A stretch of 20,369 bases of DNA, taken from the IMG/VR virus record IMGVR_UViG_3300032246_000633, positions 1-20,369 of that record; one strand, 5' to 3'. The position numbers were made by a program, and so were the translations under genes. This stretch comes from a virus. The notes under the pieces were generated by a model. That model made no database searches. It saw only the letters and a program-made list of their open reading frames with translations, and had not been told where the DNA came from. Shown piece after piece: positions 7,561 through 15,497 of the stretch (the stretch's first letter is position 1; every line of letters begins with the position of its first letter).

Positions 7561-9849
7561 CTAATTTAATATCTCGCTGTATGTACCTTTGTTATTATAT
7601 CTTGCAAAGGTAATGCTTATTTTTGTTTCTTTTTTAGTAGGTAGGTATTGGTGCTTTTGATTAGCCATAATAGCTAACCCTGAACTAATTGCAGCATCAA
7701 ACCTTGTTCTGTCATTTATATCAAACTTTGCCCAATCCTCTAACGTTCTTGAAAAGTACATAGAACCCATTTCATCAGGGTCTCTATAAGTTCCTTCAAG
7801 GTCAAGTCCAACGTGCTTCTCTATATACGTTTCAATAGCTGATGCGTGTGATTGCTTAACATCTTCCGATGAGTTAGGTATTCCACCAAGCTCTCTCTCT
7901 GTTTTTGATAGGTTGTTGTAATGTTTATCGGGTCTATTCATAGAGAAACCTCTATACCCTCTATTTTTAAAGTGATATAGTAATCTTTGCTTATTATTCT
8001 CTATAAGAATAGGCATACCATAAAACACACAAGCCATTAATACCTCTTCAAAGAATATTTCAGCAGTCTGCGGTCTTGCGATATACTCAAGAAAGAACTG
8101 ATTAGTAGGAGCATCGTCCATGTGAAACTTTGTCATTCCATGTAGCGACCCATTTGACCCCCTATTACCAACTGTTCCTGATATATCATAAGGGTCGCAA
8201 CCAAATGAACCTATATGTTCATTGCCAGGGTACTTTACTCCGTTTTTAATAACAACATTATTCATTAAATATTGATTTGGTAACCACGAAACAAGGAAAC
8301 GACCTCGTATATCAGGTGTCCATATTACTTTAGAGTCTTGTATTCCATCTTTCCAATGAAACGAACCTCTTGTAAGTACTCTGTCTTTAATTAAAGAGTC
8401 GTTATAGTCTATTTGATGGTATATTTTAGTAAGATTAAATAAAGAAGATTTAGATTCATCTCTAAATGCGTGTCCTTGCGTTCTTGGAAATTGTCGATAG
8501 AACTCATTTAACGCATCAGGGTCGTTTTTAAGTGAATTTACCTCGTTATTCCAATAATCTATTGCTCCTATCTTAATTGGTCTGTTATCTACGCCTAAAA
8601 TTGGCTTTTCAGGTGTTGTAAATACAGGATGTCCATATCTATCAATATATCCTTCAAAATTCCATTCCATTGGGATAAATAAAGAGTACATTCCTGACTT
8701 TGTTTGACCATTGCTATTTCGTGTAGCTGGGTTTGAATCTTCAAATAGCTTTTTAAAGTTTTCCCCTCCTTTATTTAATGCGTTTGATGTTGAACCCATC
8801 ATACATTTACCAATAATTCTACTACCTAAACGCAAACAAGTCTTAGTAACTCGCCAATTATTAAGAATATTATCAGGCTTCATCCATTTGCCCGATTCGT
8901 CGTGTATTAATAACTTTAATTTCTCTCCATCATAAGAGTTATCTCCTGTATTTTTCCAGTCAATAGACGTATCAAGTCCTTCAATGTTTGAATTATCGTC
9001 TTCAAACATATTTTTTTTAGTAATTTTTGATGCAGGTACTCGATATGCTAACTCTGTTTTAGGCTTATCCATACCATCCATAATAGGTTTAAAGAAAAAT
9101 GGATAATTTGAGGATATAGGAACTACTTTATCAGTAAACATTGTCTTTGCATCAGACCCTGTTTTAGATAATATACCTATTCTTGCATCTTTAGCTAATG
9201 TTGCTACATTAACAGACTCTGCTGAACCCATAAATGAGAATCCAGAACGTCTAATTTTAAGATATATCATTCCAAAACACCTATCATCAGCCTTACAAGC
9301 CTCCCAATAGATAAAAAATAGTCTGTTTGCTTCTCGAAAGTCAGGATGTCCAACGTCTATCTTTGTCCATTGAAGGTACATATAGTGTGAGCCTGTAATG
9401 TAGGTAGGTACTCCGTTATTCATAAAGAACATTCCATCTTCCCTACGATTAAACTCTCCTTCAATGTAGTCAACCCATTTTGATTTAAACTCTTTTGGCA
9501 TAGAGTGCCAAGTGAATATAGTTTTTATGTTTGAAAGTTCTTTAGGATATTGAGCAGCTTCCCAATATTGATTTTCTTTTTTTTCGTCCCTTTTATACAC
9601 TATTTTTGGGACAGATGGTAAAGCTATATTAATTCCATTTATATTGTAAACCTCTCCAATAGTGCCATCTTTAGATATAATAACCATATCAAACTTCTCG
9701 TCATAACCATACGCCCAAGACTTTGCTTGATTTCTTTTAACAAGCACACTTGATGGAATATAATTTTGAATTACAGAATGAAGTTTACTTTGACCTTCCT
9801 TCTGCAAAACCTCTAATGGAAGGTTCTTTTGGTTTTTCAGATTCGCCAT
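7561..9849 (-). CDS. terL: Terminase large subunit (packaging ATPase and nuclease), 762 aa
   Basis: TerL pumps DNA into the prohead and cuts the concatemer. The ATPase half has a Walker-A-like segment KIRRSGFSFMGSA at about residues 198-210, which lacks the classical GKS/T, and a Walker B LLIHDE at about 313-318. MMGSTSNA at about 350-357 may be the coupling motif. The nuclease half shows the expected acidic residues: GCDPYD (Asp552), MPILIENN (Glu617) and RFDAAISSGLAIMA (Asp718). The first 65 bases overlap the preceding small gene and the stop abuts the portal ATG, giving a tight packaging operon. The Walker A form appears typical of terminases in crAss-like phages as far as I recall, so it need not mean loss of activity. 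Residue roles are assigned by eye. Confidence 0.93.
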   Translation of the reverse strand: MANLKNQKNLPLEVLQKEGQSKLHSVIQNYIPSSVLVKRNQAKSWAYGYDEKFDMVIISKDGTIGEVYNINGINIALPSVPKIVYKRDEKKENQYWEAAQYPKELSNIKTIFTWHSMPKEFKSKWVDYIEGEFNRREDGMFFMNNGVPTYITGSHYMYLQWTKIDVGHPDFREANRLFFIYWEACKADDRCFGMIYLKIRRSGFSFMGSAESVNVATLAKDARIGILSKTGSDAKTMFTDKVVPISSNYPFFFKPIMDGMDKPKTELAYRVPASKITKKNMFEDDNSNIEGLDTSIDWKNTGDNSYDGEKLKLLIHDESGKWMKPDNILNNWRVTKTCLRLGSRIIGKCMMGSTSNALNKGGENFKKLFEDSNPATRNSNGQTKSGMYSLFIPMEWNFEGYIDRYGHPVFTTPEKPILGVDNRPIKIGAIDYWNNEVNSLKNDPDALNEFYRQFPRTQGHAFRDESKSSLFNLTKIYHQIDYNDSLIKDRVLTRGSFHWKDGIQDSKVIWTPDIRGRFLVSWLPNQYLMNNVVIKNGVKYPGNEHIGSFGCDPYDISGTVGNRGSNGSLHGMTKFHMDDAPTNQFFLEYIARPQTAEIFFEEVLMACVFYGMPILIENNKQRLLYHFKNRGYRGFSMNRPDKHYNNLSKTERELGGIPNSSEDVKQSHASAIETYIEKHVGLDLEGTYRDPDEMGSMYFSRTLEDWAKFDINDRTRFDAAISSGLAIMANQKHQYLPTKKETKISITFARYNNKGTYSEILN

Positions 9850-10057
9850 CTAATAATGATTTTTCTTGTTCTATTCTGGTAAGTATAGTAAAGGCATCTT
9901 CTATTGCCAAGCGTTTTGCTGCCGCTGCGTTCTTAAGTCTATCTGATGCTAAATCACTTCCATCATCGTTAGGTTTAAGTATCTGCTCTTCGGCAACTTT
10001 TATAAGTTCTTCAACAGCTTTATAACCTGCGTTTATTATTCTTAACTTTAATTCCAT
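9785..10057 (-). CDS. Candidate terminase small subunit, 90 aa
   Basis: The protein is helical and charged, with SDRLKNAAAAKRLAIEDAF at about residues 38-56 and TRIEQEKSLL after it. It is encoded immediately upstream of the large terminase, overlapping its start by 65 bases, which is where small terminase subunits normally sit. I recall similar short proteins with an AAAxKxLAxxDAF motif ahead of TerL in other Bacteroidota phages. A small subunit would recognise viral DNA and load it on TerL. No clear helix-turn-helix can be assigned by eye and the protein is short for the role, so the call rests mainly on position. It overlaps the stop of the two-domain GroES-like gene by 10 bases. Confidence 0.55.
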   Translation of the reverse strand: MELKLRIINAGYKAVEELIKVAEEQILKPNDDGSDLASDRLKNAAAAKRLAIEDAFTILTRIEQEKSLLDGESEKPKEPSIRGFAEGRSK

Positions 10058-10614
10058 TTTACCGTTATGTTTTTAGTAAACATTCTATAAAGTTTCTCTC
10101 CTTCTATAATAAATGGATATTCGCTATCAGGTTCAAAAGAAACTTCATCTCCTACATTTAATCCTAAATCTAATAACTCTTGATTAATGTATTTTATTGT
10201 TCCTATCAATGGTTCTTCAGTCCCTGGTTTAAATATGTAAGACTCTTTTTTCTCTGATGGTTTTATAAAGCAGTATTTAGAATGTGCTTTCCATTGGTCA
10301 TTATGCTTATATAGAAAAAATTGGTCGTTTTCTATAAAAAACAAATCGTCTTTAAAGAATGAAAATCCGCTTTTCTGTCTGCCTTTCATATCGTAATATA
10401 TTTTAAATACGTTATGATGTACAAGCAAAGTATCTCCAATAGATATATCTCCTTTGTAGCCGATAGGAGTTTCAACTACTTCTGCAAAGCGATTAGATGA
10501 GGTATGGTCTTCTTGTGATGTACTTGTTATAAAGTCAACATCACCAAGTTTTTTTACATTATCATACCTTCTCCCATTTACAGGTTTAACTATAAAGTAA
10601 AATGGTGATTTCAT
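10048..10614 (-). CDS. Two-domain GroES-like (co-chaperonin-fold) protein, 188 aa
   Basis: The protein appears to hold two GroES-like halves. The first half has YFIVKPVNGRRYDN at the N-terminus, then AEVVETP, DISIGDTLLVHHNVFK (about residues 56-71) and DDLFFIENDQFFLYK. The second has KYCFIKPSEKKE (about 113-124), then IGTIKYIN, LNVGDEVSFEPDSEYPF and EKLYRMFTKNITVKW. The order in each half, a leading KP strand, a G/A-E-V strand, a VGDxVxF strand and a final I/V-rich strand, is that of GroES. The first half carries an insertion and neither shows an obvious GGIVL-type mobile loop, so GroEL binding is not assured. It starts immediately after the preceding stop and lies just ahead of the terminase genes. 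Its partner is unknown; I infer a virion-assembly chaperone or a structural reuse of the fold. Confidence 0.6.
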   Translation of the reverse strand: MKSPFYFIVKPVNGRRYDNVKKLGDVDFITSTSQEDHTSSNRFAEVVETPIGYKGDISIGDTLLVHHNVFKIYYDMKGRQKSGFSFFKDDLFFIENDQFFLYKHNDQWKAHSKYCFIKPSEKKESYIFKPGTEEPLIGTIKYINQELLDLGLNVGDEVSFEPDSEYPFIIEGEKLYRMFTKNITVKWN

Positions 10615-10842
10615 TTAGAAATTTATATTGTATTCAATAGCGTATGGCATATTTGAATTAAACTCTTTCCATAATAGGACTTCATCGTTTTTTTCAATCC
10701 ATACCTTTAAACTTAATTTTTCAGAGTCAAATTGTATAAGGTGTATGATATAGCTTTTATCTAATACGGACTGTCCTACAACATAGTGCATAGCATCATT
10801 TTTGTAGTCTTGACCAATAGATATTTTTCTAATATCATTCAT
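10615..10842 (-). CDS. Small conserved phage protein of unknown function, 75 aa
   Basis: A 75-residue protein starts MNDIRKISIGQDYKNDAMHY and ends WKEFNSNMPYAIEYNINF. Alternating hydrophobic residues (YIIHLIQF, LSLKVWIEK) suggest a small beta-rich fold. I recall short proteins with the same IGQDYK...MHYxVGQ opening and EFNxNMPxxIEYNI ending in other Bacteroidota phages, but no function is known to me. It overlaps the coiled-coil gene upstream by 8 bases and directly abuts the two-domain GroES-like gene, so the three are probably made together from the promoter near 11095. Confidence 0.7.
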   Translation of the reverse strand: MNDIRKISIGQDYKNDAMHYVVGQSVLDKSYIIHLIQFDSEKLSLKVWIEKNDEVLLWKEFNSNMPYAIEYNINF

Positions 10843-11074
10843 TGATTTCCCCTGTTTCTAAATTAACGGTAATGTTTCCGTATTTTTCTGTCATTTCTTT
10901 TTCTGTATTGACAAAATCGGAAGATAAAGTTTCAAGTTCGGAGAATGCAATATTTTTTTTATTCTCTAAATTTCTTATAGCTATTTCAATTTCAGCTATA
11001 TTGTTCTTAATTGAGCTTAATTTTTTGTTTAAGTCTCTTAAGTTTTCTAACTCTTGAGTTTCTAATACTTTCAT
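10835..11074 (-). CDS. Small coiled-coil phage protein, 79 aa
   Basis: The 79 residues form almost one continuous amphipathic helix or coiled coil (ELENLRDLNKKLSSIKNNI then EIEIAIRNLENKK) and end in EKYGNITVNLETGEINE, a short beta-like tail that I have seen on similar short phage proteins. No catalytic residues or membrane segment are present. The ATG lies 16 bases after a TATCTTTG box, making it the first gene of a promoter-proximal cluster leading to the terminase genes. The function is unknown; oligomerisation through the coiled coil is likely. Confidence 0.72.
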   Translation of the reverse strand: MKVLETQELENLRDLNKKLSSIKNNIAEIEIAIRNLENKKNIAFSELETLSSDFVNTEKEMTEKYGNITVNLETGEINE

Positions 11075-11080
11075 TTGATT

Positions 11081-11503
11081 TTATTTTTTACAAAGATAAT
11101 CAATTTTTTGTTTGATAATTTCTATGTCTTTTTTCATAGCTTTATGGTCTTTTAAAGATACTTTATCTATCTTTATATCTTCATATAGCTTTAATAATAT
11201 TTCCTGTGTTTTAGAGTCTATTTCAAGGTCTTTAGATAATTTAGCAGAATCTTTTGCTGATTGACTACTGCTCGCCATTAATATCAAAGGAGTAGCATAA
11301 GCTGCTTCAGTTGAAAAAAATAAGTTAAGCAATATAAATGGATATGGGTCAAAGTGTTTAAAATAAGCAACTATATTTAAAACAATCCAAAATAAAACGA
11401 CTACACTTTGTATTACAATAAAAGTCCAACTACCTATAAAAGAGGTTATTTTATCAGCAAATTGTATTCCTATTTGTTTAAACTTTGTCATCACTAATTT
11501 CAT
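11081..11503 (-). CDS. DUF1003-family membrane protein, 140 aa
   Basis: The protein has FADKITSFIGSWTFIVIQ at about residues 15-32, a first membrane segment (about 27-48), the signature FDPYPF (about 51-56), a second membrane segment (about 57-77), then MASSSQSAKD and a charged helical C-terminus ending DYLCKK. This order, ADKIxxFxGSWxFI, a hydrophobic hairpin around FDPYPF, then a cytoplasmic coiled coil, is that of the DUF1003 family of cellular inner-membrane proteins of unknown function. An ATG at 11491 (MTKFKQIG) is an alternative start and would give a shorter overlap with the upstream 57-residue gene. The role in a phage is not known; interference with the host membrane is one possibility. 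Its last codons contain the promoter for the next gene. Confidence 0.85.
   Translation of the reverse strand: MKLVMTKFKQIGIQFADKITSFIGSWTFIVIQSVVVLFWIVLNIVAYFKHFDPYPFILLNLFFSTEAAYATPLILMASSSQSAKDSAKLSKDLEIDSKTQEILLKLYEDIKIDKVSLKDHKAMKKDIEIIKQKIDYLCKK
11091..11098 (-). promoter_or_regulatory. Bacteroidota-type promoter box TATCTTTG
   Basis: The minus strand reads TATCTTTG within the last codons of the DUF1003 gene, 16 bases before the ATG at 11074. The sequence from the box to the ATG resembles that at 5107-5082 (TTTG, A-rich spacer, AAATCAAATG). No -33 TTTG is visible. It could drive the packaging gene cluster. Confidence 0.55.
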
Positions 11504-11651
11504 AATCTAAATATTGAACTTCTTTTGGAATTTCAGTATCTAATATTTCAAACACTTTTGGATTTGTAATAATAGTAATATGTTTTTCCAAAGGCTCTTC
11601 GGCTATAACTATTGTATATGGCAATAAGTCTTTTATGTGAATGTGTCGCAT
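11478..11651 (-). CDS. Small unknown protein between fibre and DUF1003 genes, 57 aa
   Basis: A short frame runs from the ATG at 11651-11649 to a TAA at 11480-11478. It reads MRHIHIKDLLPYTIVIAEEP at the start and EVQYLDYEISDDKV at the end, with a Glu/Asp-rich C-terminal part. The start is two bases after the fibre stop codon and the end overlaps the DUF1003 start, so it fills the only gap between two coupled genes, which supports its being real. No family is recognised. Proteins of this size next to tail fibres can be chaperones for fibre assembly, but nothing in the sequence shows that. Confidence 0.6.
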   Translation of the reverse strand: MRHIHIKDLLPYTIVIAEEPLEKHITIITNPKVFEILDTEIPKEVQYLDYEISDDKV

Positions 11652-11653
11652 AA

Positions 11654-14600
11654 TTAAGAAGTATAATATTGTAAAGTTATATCGCTATATAAATAAGCTG
11701 CTGCAACTGCTGTTGATAGTACTTCAAACCCATTATTGGTAGAGTTGATTCTCAACACTACCCTTGCAGTAGCTGATGGAATAGCTGTCAAGTTAATCCC
11801 TAAAAATCCTACACCACTATATAGGATATTATTTGCGCTACTCAAACCAGTTGGTTTTAAAGGAGTAGGACAATCGCTTGGAAGTGTCATATTTACAGCT
11901 GACAATAAAGTTCCTGCGTTTGCATAAACTAAAGTTATTTTTAACGTTACTAAATTGCCTATTTGAGTCCAGTTGTATGAAAAACTAGTAGCACCACTTG
12001 GAGGAGTTGTTCCAGTCCACGTTATAGTTCCAGTATATGCTTGTTGCCCTATGCTTTTATATGTTGTTTCGGTTGCATTGGCAGTAGCATTGGTGTTATT
12101 AACTCTAAACGAATAAGCTGATGTTGATTTATCTTGTTTATTATTAAATGTAGTCCAATCAGTAGATGATAAAGCACCTCTGTTTGTAGCAGAAGCTGTT
12201 GGTACATTTAAAGTTATAACAGGCGTTGTTGTTCCTGTTGCTACACTTGATGATAGGTCTGTTCCACTTGTTGCTAATGTTAAAGCTGATACTGATGTAA
12301 CAGTACCATTAGTACTTGATGTTCCTGCTCCAATAGCTGTTCTAAATGTAGAAGCATCTAACGTGGATATTGTATTGTCAGCATTTATTCTAACAAATGT
12401 AATGGCTGAGGGGTTTGTTAATGTAAAAAAGTTATCTCCCACAGTTGTTGAACCTAAATTAGTTCTTGCTCCTGAAGCTGTATTAGCTCCTGTACCACCT
12501 CTATTCAAAGCGACGTTTACACCATTCCAAGTGGCAGATGTTATTGAGCCTCCATAATCAAATGTATTAGTTGACCAACTTACGTTTGATGGCGATTGAA
12601 AATGTGTGTCCCAACTACCAGCAGATGTAGAGTTATCTATTAATGTTAATACTAAATACCCTCCTGATGGTACTGATTTAACTAATGTGTTTGAATTGTT
12701 ATTAACAGATATTGCTCCACTACTTTGATTATTATTAAAATAAAAATCAGAACCATTTGGTAGAGTAGTTGCATCAGGAAGTTTTATAACTTGCCCACCA
12801 CTACCTGTTACTAAATAAGATGGTGTTGAGTTTAATGTTAAAGTTATTTGAATACCTGATGCTACGACTGAAGTGAATCCATCAAAGAAATTGTTTGCAC
12901 TTACATTGTTTGAGCCATAAGTACTATAAGTAACATAAGTATTTGTATCTAAAGCAAATGTACCAGCGGCAGTCATTTTCACAAATGGTGTTCCACTTGT
13001 CCAAGTAGGGTAGTTTAATGCTCCCCAAGTACCTACTGTTGGTATAGTTGGTGCGCCTGTAAGTTTACTATACGCTAATGATGTTAACCAAGATGGGTTA
13101 GCATAACTTCCTGATGATAATAAATCTCCAACACTCCAAGACCTATTAGCTGTAAGGTCAAGCGTTGTTCCGTTTATAGTTAATGTTCGTGATGTAGGAA
13201 CACCTCCTAATCCTGATAATGTATATGTAGGAACGTTTAATACTCCTGATACAAGAGTAGATGAACCTGATGCTCCTGTTGTAGTAAGCGAAACAAAATT
13301 ACTCGCTGATGGCGTAGGTATGTTTAAAACATTTCCTACAAATGTAGCAACGCCTGTCCCTATTGTAGTAAGTGTTATAGGATTTTGTTTAGAGTTCCAT
13401 GTAGTAGCACTTGCTATTCTACTGTCAGCTAATGTACCTGTCCATCCTAAAGTTAAAGATACTCCTTGCAATAAAGCAGTAGATGGACTACCGCCTAATG
13501 TTAATGTTACATTTGTATCGTCAGTCTTTGTTAAAGCTGATGGTGTGAAAGATGGAATATCAGATGTTAAAGCAAGTGTGCCATTTGCATCTTGTAATTC
13601 CCACTTTCTATCTGCTGTAATGTTAGTAAATGATAATCTTCCTAAATGCGGTATAGAGCCAATTGACCATTTTGAAAAAACTGTTTGATTATCAGCATCA
13701 GCAGAAGCTCTATATCCAAATAAATTAACGTTTTTGTATATATTATTTAGTCCAATTTCAGCACCAAATCCATTTACATAATTAGCCGTATTACCTTGCA
13801 AAACCTGTATTCCAAAAGCATTTACAGAATTTCCTGTATTAGTGGTAGCTGAATTTTCACCAAAAGCGTTTACATGGTATCCCGTGTTAAATTTACCAGC
13901 CAAAGTGCCTTGAAAGTTATTACCATTTACTAAGTCGTGATTATTATCTAATACTTGTTGTAATGTTGGCGTGTAAATATCGTCAGTAGTAGCTATTGTA
14001 TAACTACCTGTTGTTTTATTAGGAAATTGAAGTACAACATTGTTGTTTGTTAAGTTGGTTGCTTTTAATTTACCTTCATTTCCTAATTTATTTATTAAAG
14101 ACAAATAAGGAGAACCTAATGAGTCGGTAGCCTGTAAAGATATTGTTCCGTTGTAATTATTGTTGGTAGAATCGCTTGAATCAATATAAAACAAAGACTC
14201 TTGACCATATATACTTTTACTTAACGTATTAAAAGATGAGCTTATTCCAAACCCATATCCTGAATAATACGAAGTATAACTTTCATTTGTAGGACTTGAT
14301 AAAGTTTGAAACGCTCCTAAATCTTGTATGTCATTTTGAGCAGTATAATCTCCATATTTACCTATGGTACTATTTAAAATAATATCATTAGTAGTTGTAT
14401 TACCATTAGTGGTAACATCTTGCAATGTACTTGCTGATGGTGGTATATCTTGTGCTGTTATAAATGGATGTACCCCATCAGCTCCATCGTTTATAAGTTG
14501 TGATGTATGAGTAGGAGATGTATTATATTTATCTATAACTAAAGATATAATGTAGTCAAGGTCTTCTTTAATAAATCCATTACCATCAATATAGGTAAGT

Positions 14601-15037
14601 GTTACATTAAAGAAGTTTGGTTCAGGTAAATAAACCTCTACATTTGTTATTTTATAAAATCCAAATATATCGGTATTATCAGCTTTAGATATAACTACTT
14701 TCGAGCCATTTAAAAAGTTTAGGTATTGACTTACATCATTTCCTTTTAAAGTAAACTTACTTAATAAAAATGTTGTTATATCAGAAAAATTAACCTCTGA
14801 ACCTATCTCTGTTATAAAAGATATTGTTCCTGGTCGTCTTTGTTCTAATGGCTCAAGCGTTTGATATGTATATCTTAAAAGAGTACCTATATCAATCACT
14901 TGATTATGGTTAAGATACTCCGCTACTTTATCAGGGGTAAAGTTTTTTGTAGCGTTGTAGTTCTGTGCATCAGAACCTATCCATTTATCATTACCTTGAA
15001 TGTTAGTATCAACACTATATAAACTTATTTTTGTCAT
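11654..15037 (-). CDS. Large tail fibre / receptor-binding protein, 1127 aa
   Basis: The start is taken as the ATG at 15037-15035 (MTKISLYSVD); a TTG 15 bases upstream is less likely, since the short appendage protein at 18687 begins with the same MTKISLY. Residues 1-33 form an anchor ending DAQNYNATKNF. A globular N-terminal region (to about 180) follows, with FITEIGSEVNF and VEVYLPEPNFFNVTLTYIDG. The long centre is Ser/Thr/Asn/Gly-rich and has fibre repeats, such as LTTIGTGVATFVGNVLNIPT against LTTTGASGSSTLVSGVLNVP, plus NRGGTGANTASGARTNLG and DWTTFNNKQDK. The C-terminal tip (WTQIGNLVTLKITLVY, LPSDCPTPLKP) resembles receptor-binding ends of other phage fibres. It overlaps the spanin gene by 23 bases. 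Host-range determination is the expected role, inferred from architecture. Confidence 0.85.
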   Translation of the reverse strand: MTKISLYSVDTNIQGNDKWIGSDAQNYNATKNFTPDKVAEYLNHNQVIDIGTLLRYTYQTLEPLEQRRPGTISFITEIGSEVNFSDITTFLLSKFTLKGNDVSQYLNFLNGSKVVISKADNTDIFGFYKITNVEVYLPEPNFFNVTLTYIDGNGFIKEDLDYIISLVIDKYNTSPTHTSQLINDGADGVHPFITAQDIPPSASTLQDVTTNGNTTTNDIILNSTIGKYGDYTAQNDIQDLGAFQTLSSPTNESYTSYYSGYGFGISSSFNTLSKSIYGQESLFYIDSSDSTNNNYNGTISLQATDSLGSPYLSLINKLGNEGKLKATNLTNNNVVLQFPNKTTGSYTIATTDDIYTPTLQQVLDNNHDLVNGNNFQGTLAGKFNTGYHVNAFGENSATTNTGNSVNAFGIQVLQGNTANYVNGFGAEIGLNNIYKNVNLFGYRASADADNQTVFSKWSIGSIPHLGRLSFTNITADRKWELQDANGTLALTSDIPSFTPSALTKTDDTNVTLTLGGSPSTALLQGVSLTLGWTGTLADSRIASATTWNSKQNPITLTTIGTGVATFVGNVLNIPTPSASNFVSLTTTGASGSSTLVSGVLNVPTYTLSGLGGVPTSRTLTINGTTLDLTANRSWSVGDLLSSGSYANPSWLTSLAYSKLTGAPTIPTVGTWGALNYPTWTSGTPFVKMTAAGTFALDTNTYVTYSTYGSNNVSANNFFDGFTSVVASGIQITLTLNSTPSYLVTGSGGQVIKLPDATTLPNGSDFYFNNNQSSGAISVNNNSNTLVKSVPSGGYLVLTLIDNSTSAGSWDTHFQSPSNVSWSTNTFDYGGSITSATWNGVNVALNRGGTGANTASGARTNLGSTTVGDNFFTLTNPSAITFVRINADNTISTLDASTFRTAIGAGTSSTNGTVTSVSALTLATSGTDLSSSVATGTTTPVITLNVPTASATNRGALSSTDWTTFNNKQDKSTSAYSFRVNNTNATANATETTYKSIGQQAYTGTITWTGTTPPSGATSFSYNWTQIGNLVTLKITLVYANAGTLLSAVNMTLPSDCPTPLKPTGLSSANNILYSGVGFLGINLTAIPSATARVVLRINSTNNGFEVLSTAVAAAYLYSDITLQYYTS

Positions 15038-15497
15038 ATATCTTGTAAGCAATATACCCTATTGCGATTAATAAAAGTACCCACCAATAACTCAACAAAC
15101 TTCCTTCTCTATCACTGTCTTTACGAACTATCTCTATTTGAGTTTGTTCTTGTGCTTTAGTGTTTGTTGTAACTGCATTATCTCGTTTTTCAGATACTTT
15201 CTCGTTTGATTGAGTAGTTATATTGTTTTTTGTTTTTTTAATCTTTAAAACAGCATTTTTTATAGTTTTACCATTGTAGGTAAAAGGTTTTGTGGTATCT
15301 ATTGGAACAATATCTATCTCTGATATAGATGATGTATCTACTATTTTAACGTTAGTGTCTGTGTTTATAACTACTTTAGATGTATCAACAGTAGTTTGTT
15401 CTATTTTTTTAGTGTCAATCTCTTTAGTTACGCTTTTATTAACCTTTCTTGAACCACAAGAAACAAGTAGTAGTAGTATTAATATGTATTTACTCAT
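15015..15497 (-). CDS. Probable unimolecular spanin (lipoprotein with C-terminal membrane anchor), 160 aa
   Basis: The N-terminus MSKYILILLLLVSCGSRK is a short lipoprotein signal with lipobox LVSC; Cys14 would be acylated, and the following Gly favours outer-membrane sorting. The middle is hydrophilic and rich in Thr, Asp and Lys, with a possible coiled region (about residues 100-130). The end has one membrane segment (SYWWVLLLIAIGYIAYKIY, about 136-154) followed by a basic DKNKF. Outer-membrane lipid anchor plus C-terminal inner-membrane segment in one chain is the topology of a u-spanin, as in phage T1 gp11, which fuses the two membranes in the last step of lysis. The ATGA overlap with the endolysin stop supports a lysis role. 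No sequence homology to known spanins is claimed. Confidence 0.68.
   Translation of the reverse strand: MSKYILILLLLVSCGSRKVNKSVTKEIDTKKIEQTTVDTSKVVINTDTNVKIVDTSSISEIDIVPIDTTKPFTYNGKTIKNAVLKIKKTKNNITTQSNEKVSEKRDNAVTTNTKAQEQTQIEIVRKDSDREGSLLSYWWVLLLIAIGYIAYKIYDKNKFI

Noticed and set aside
7605-7612. TACCTTTG on the minus strand as a portal promoter
   Set aside because: It lies within terminase coding sequence more than 40 bases from the portal ATG, has no -33 element, and an 8-base degenerate match is expected by chance in AT-rich DNA.
11654-15037. Diversity-generating retroelement acting on the fibre tip
   Set aside because: No reverse transcriptase and no template-like repeat of the 3' end of the fibre gene was seen in the window.
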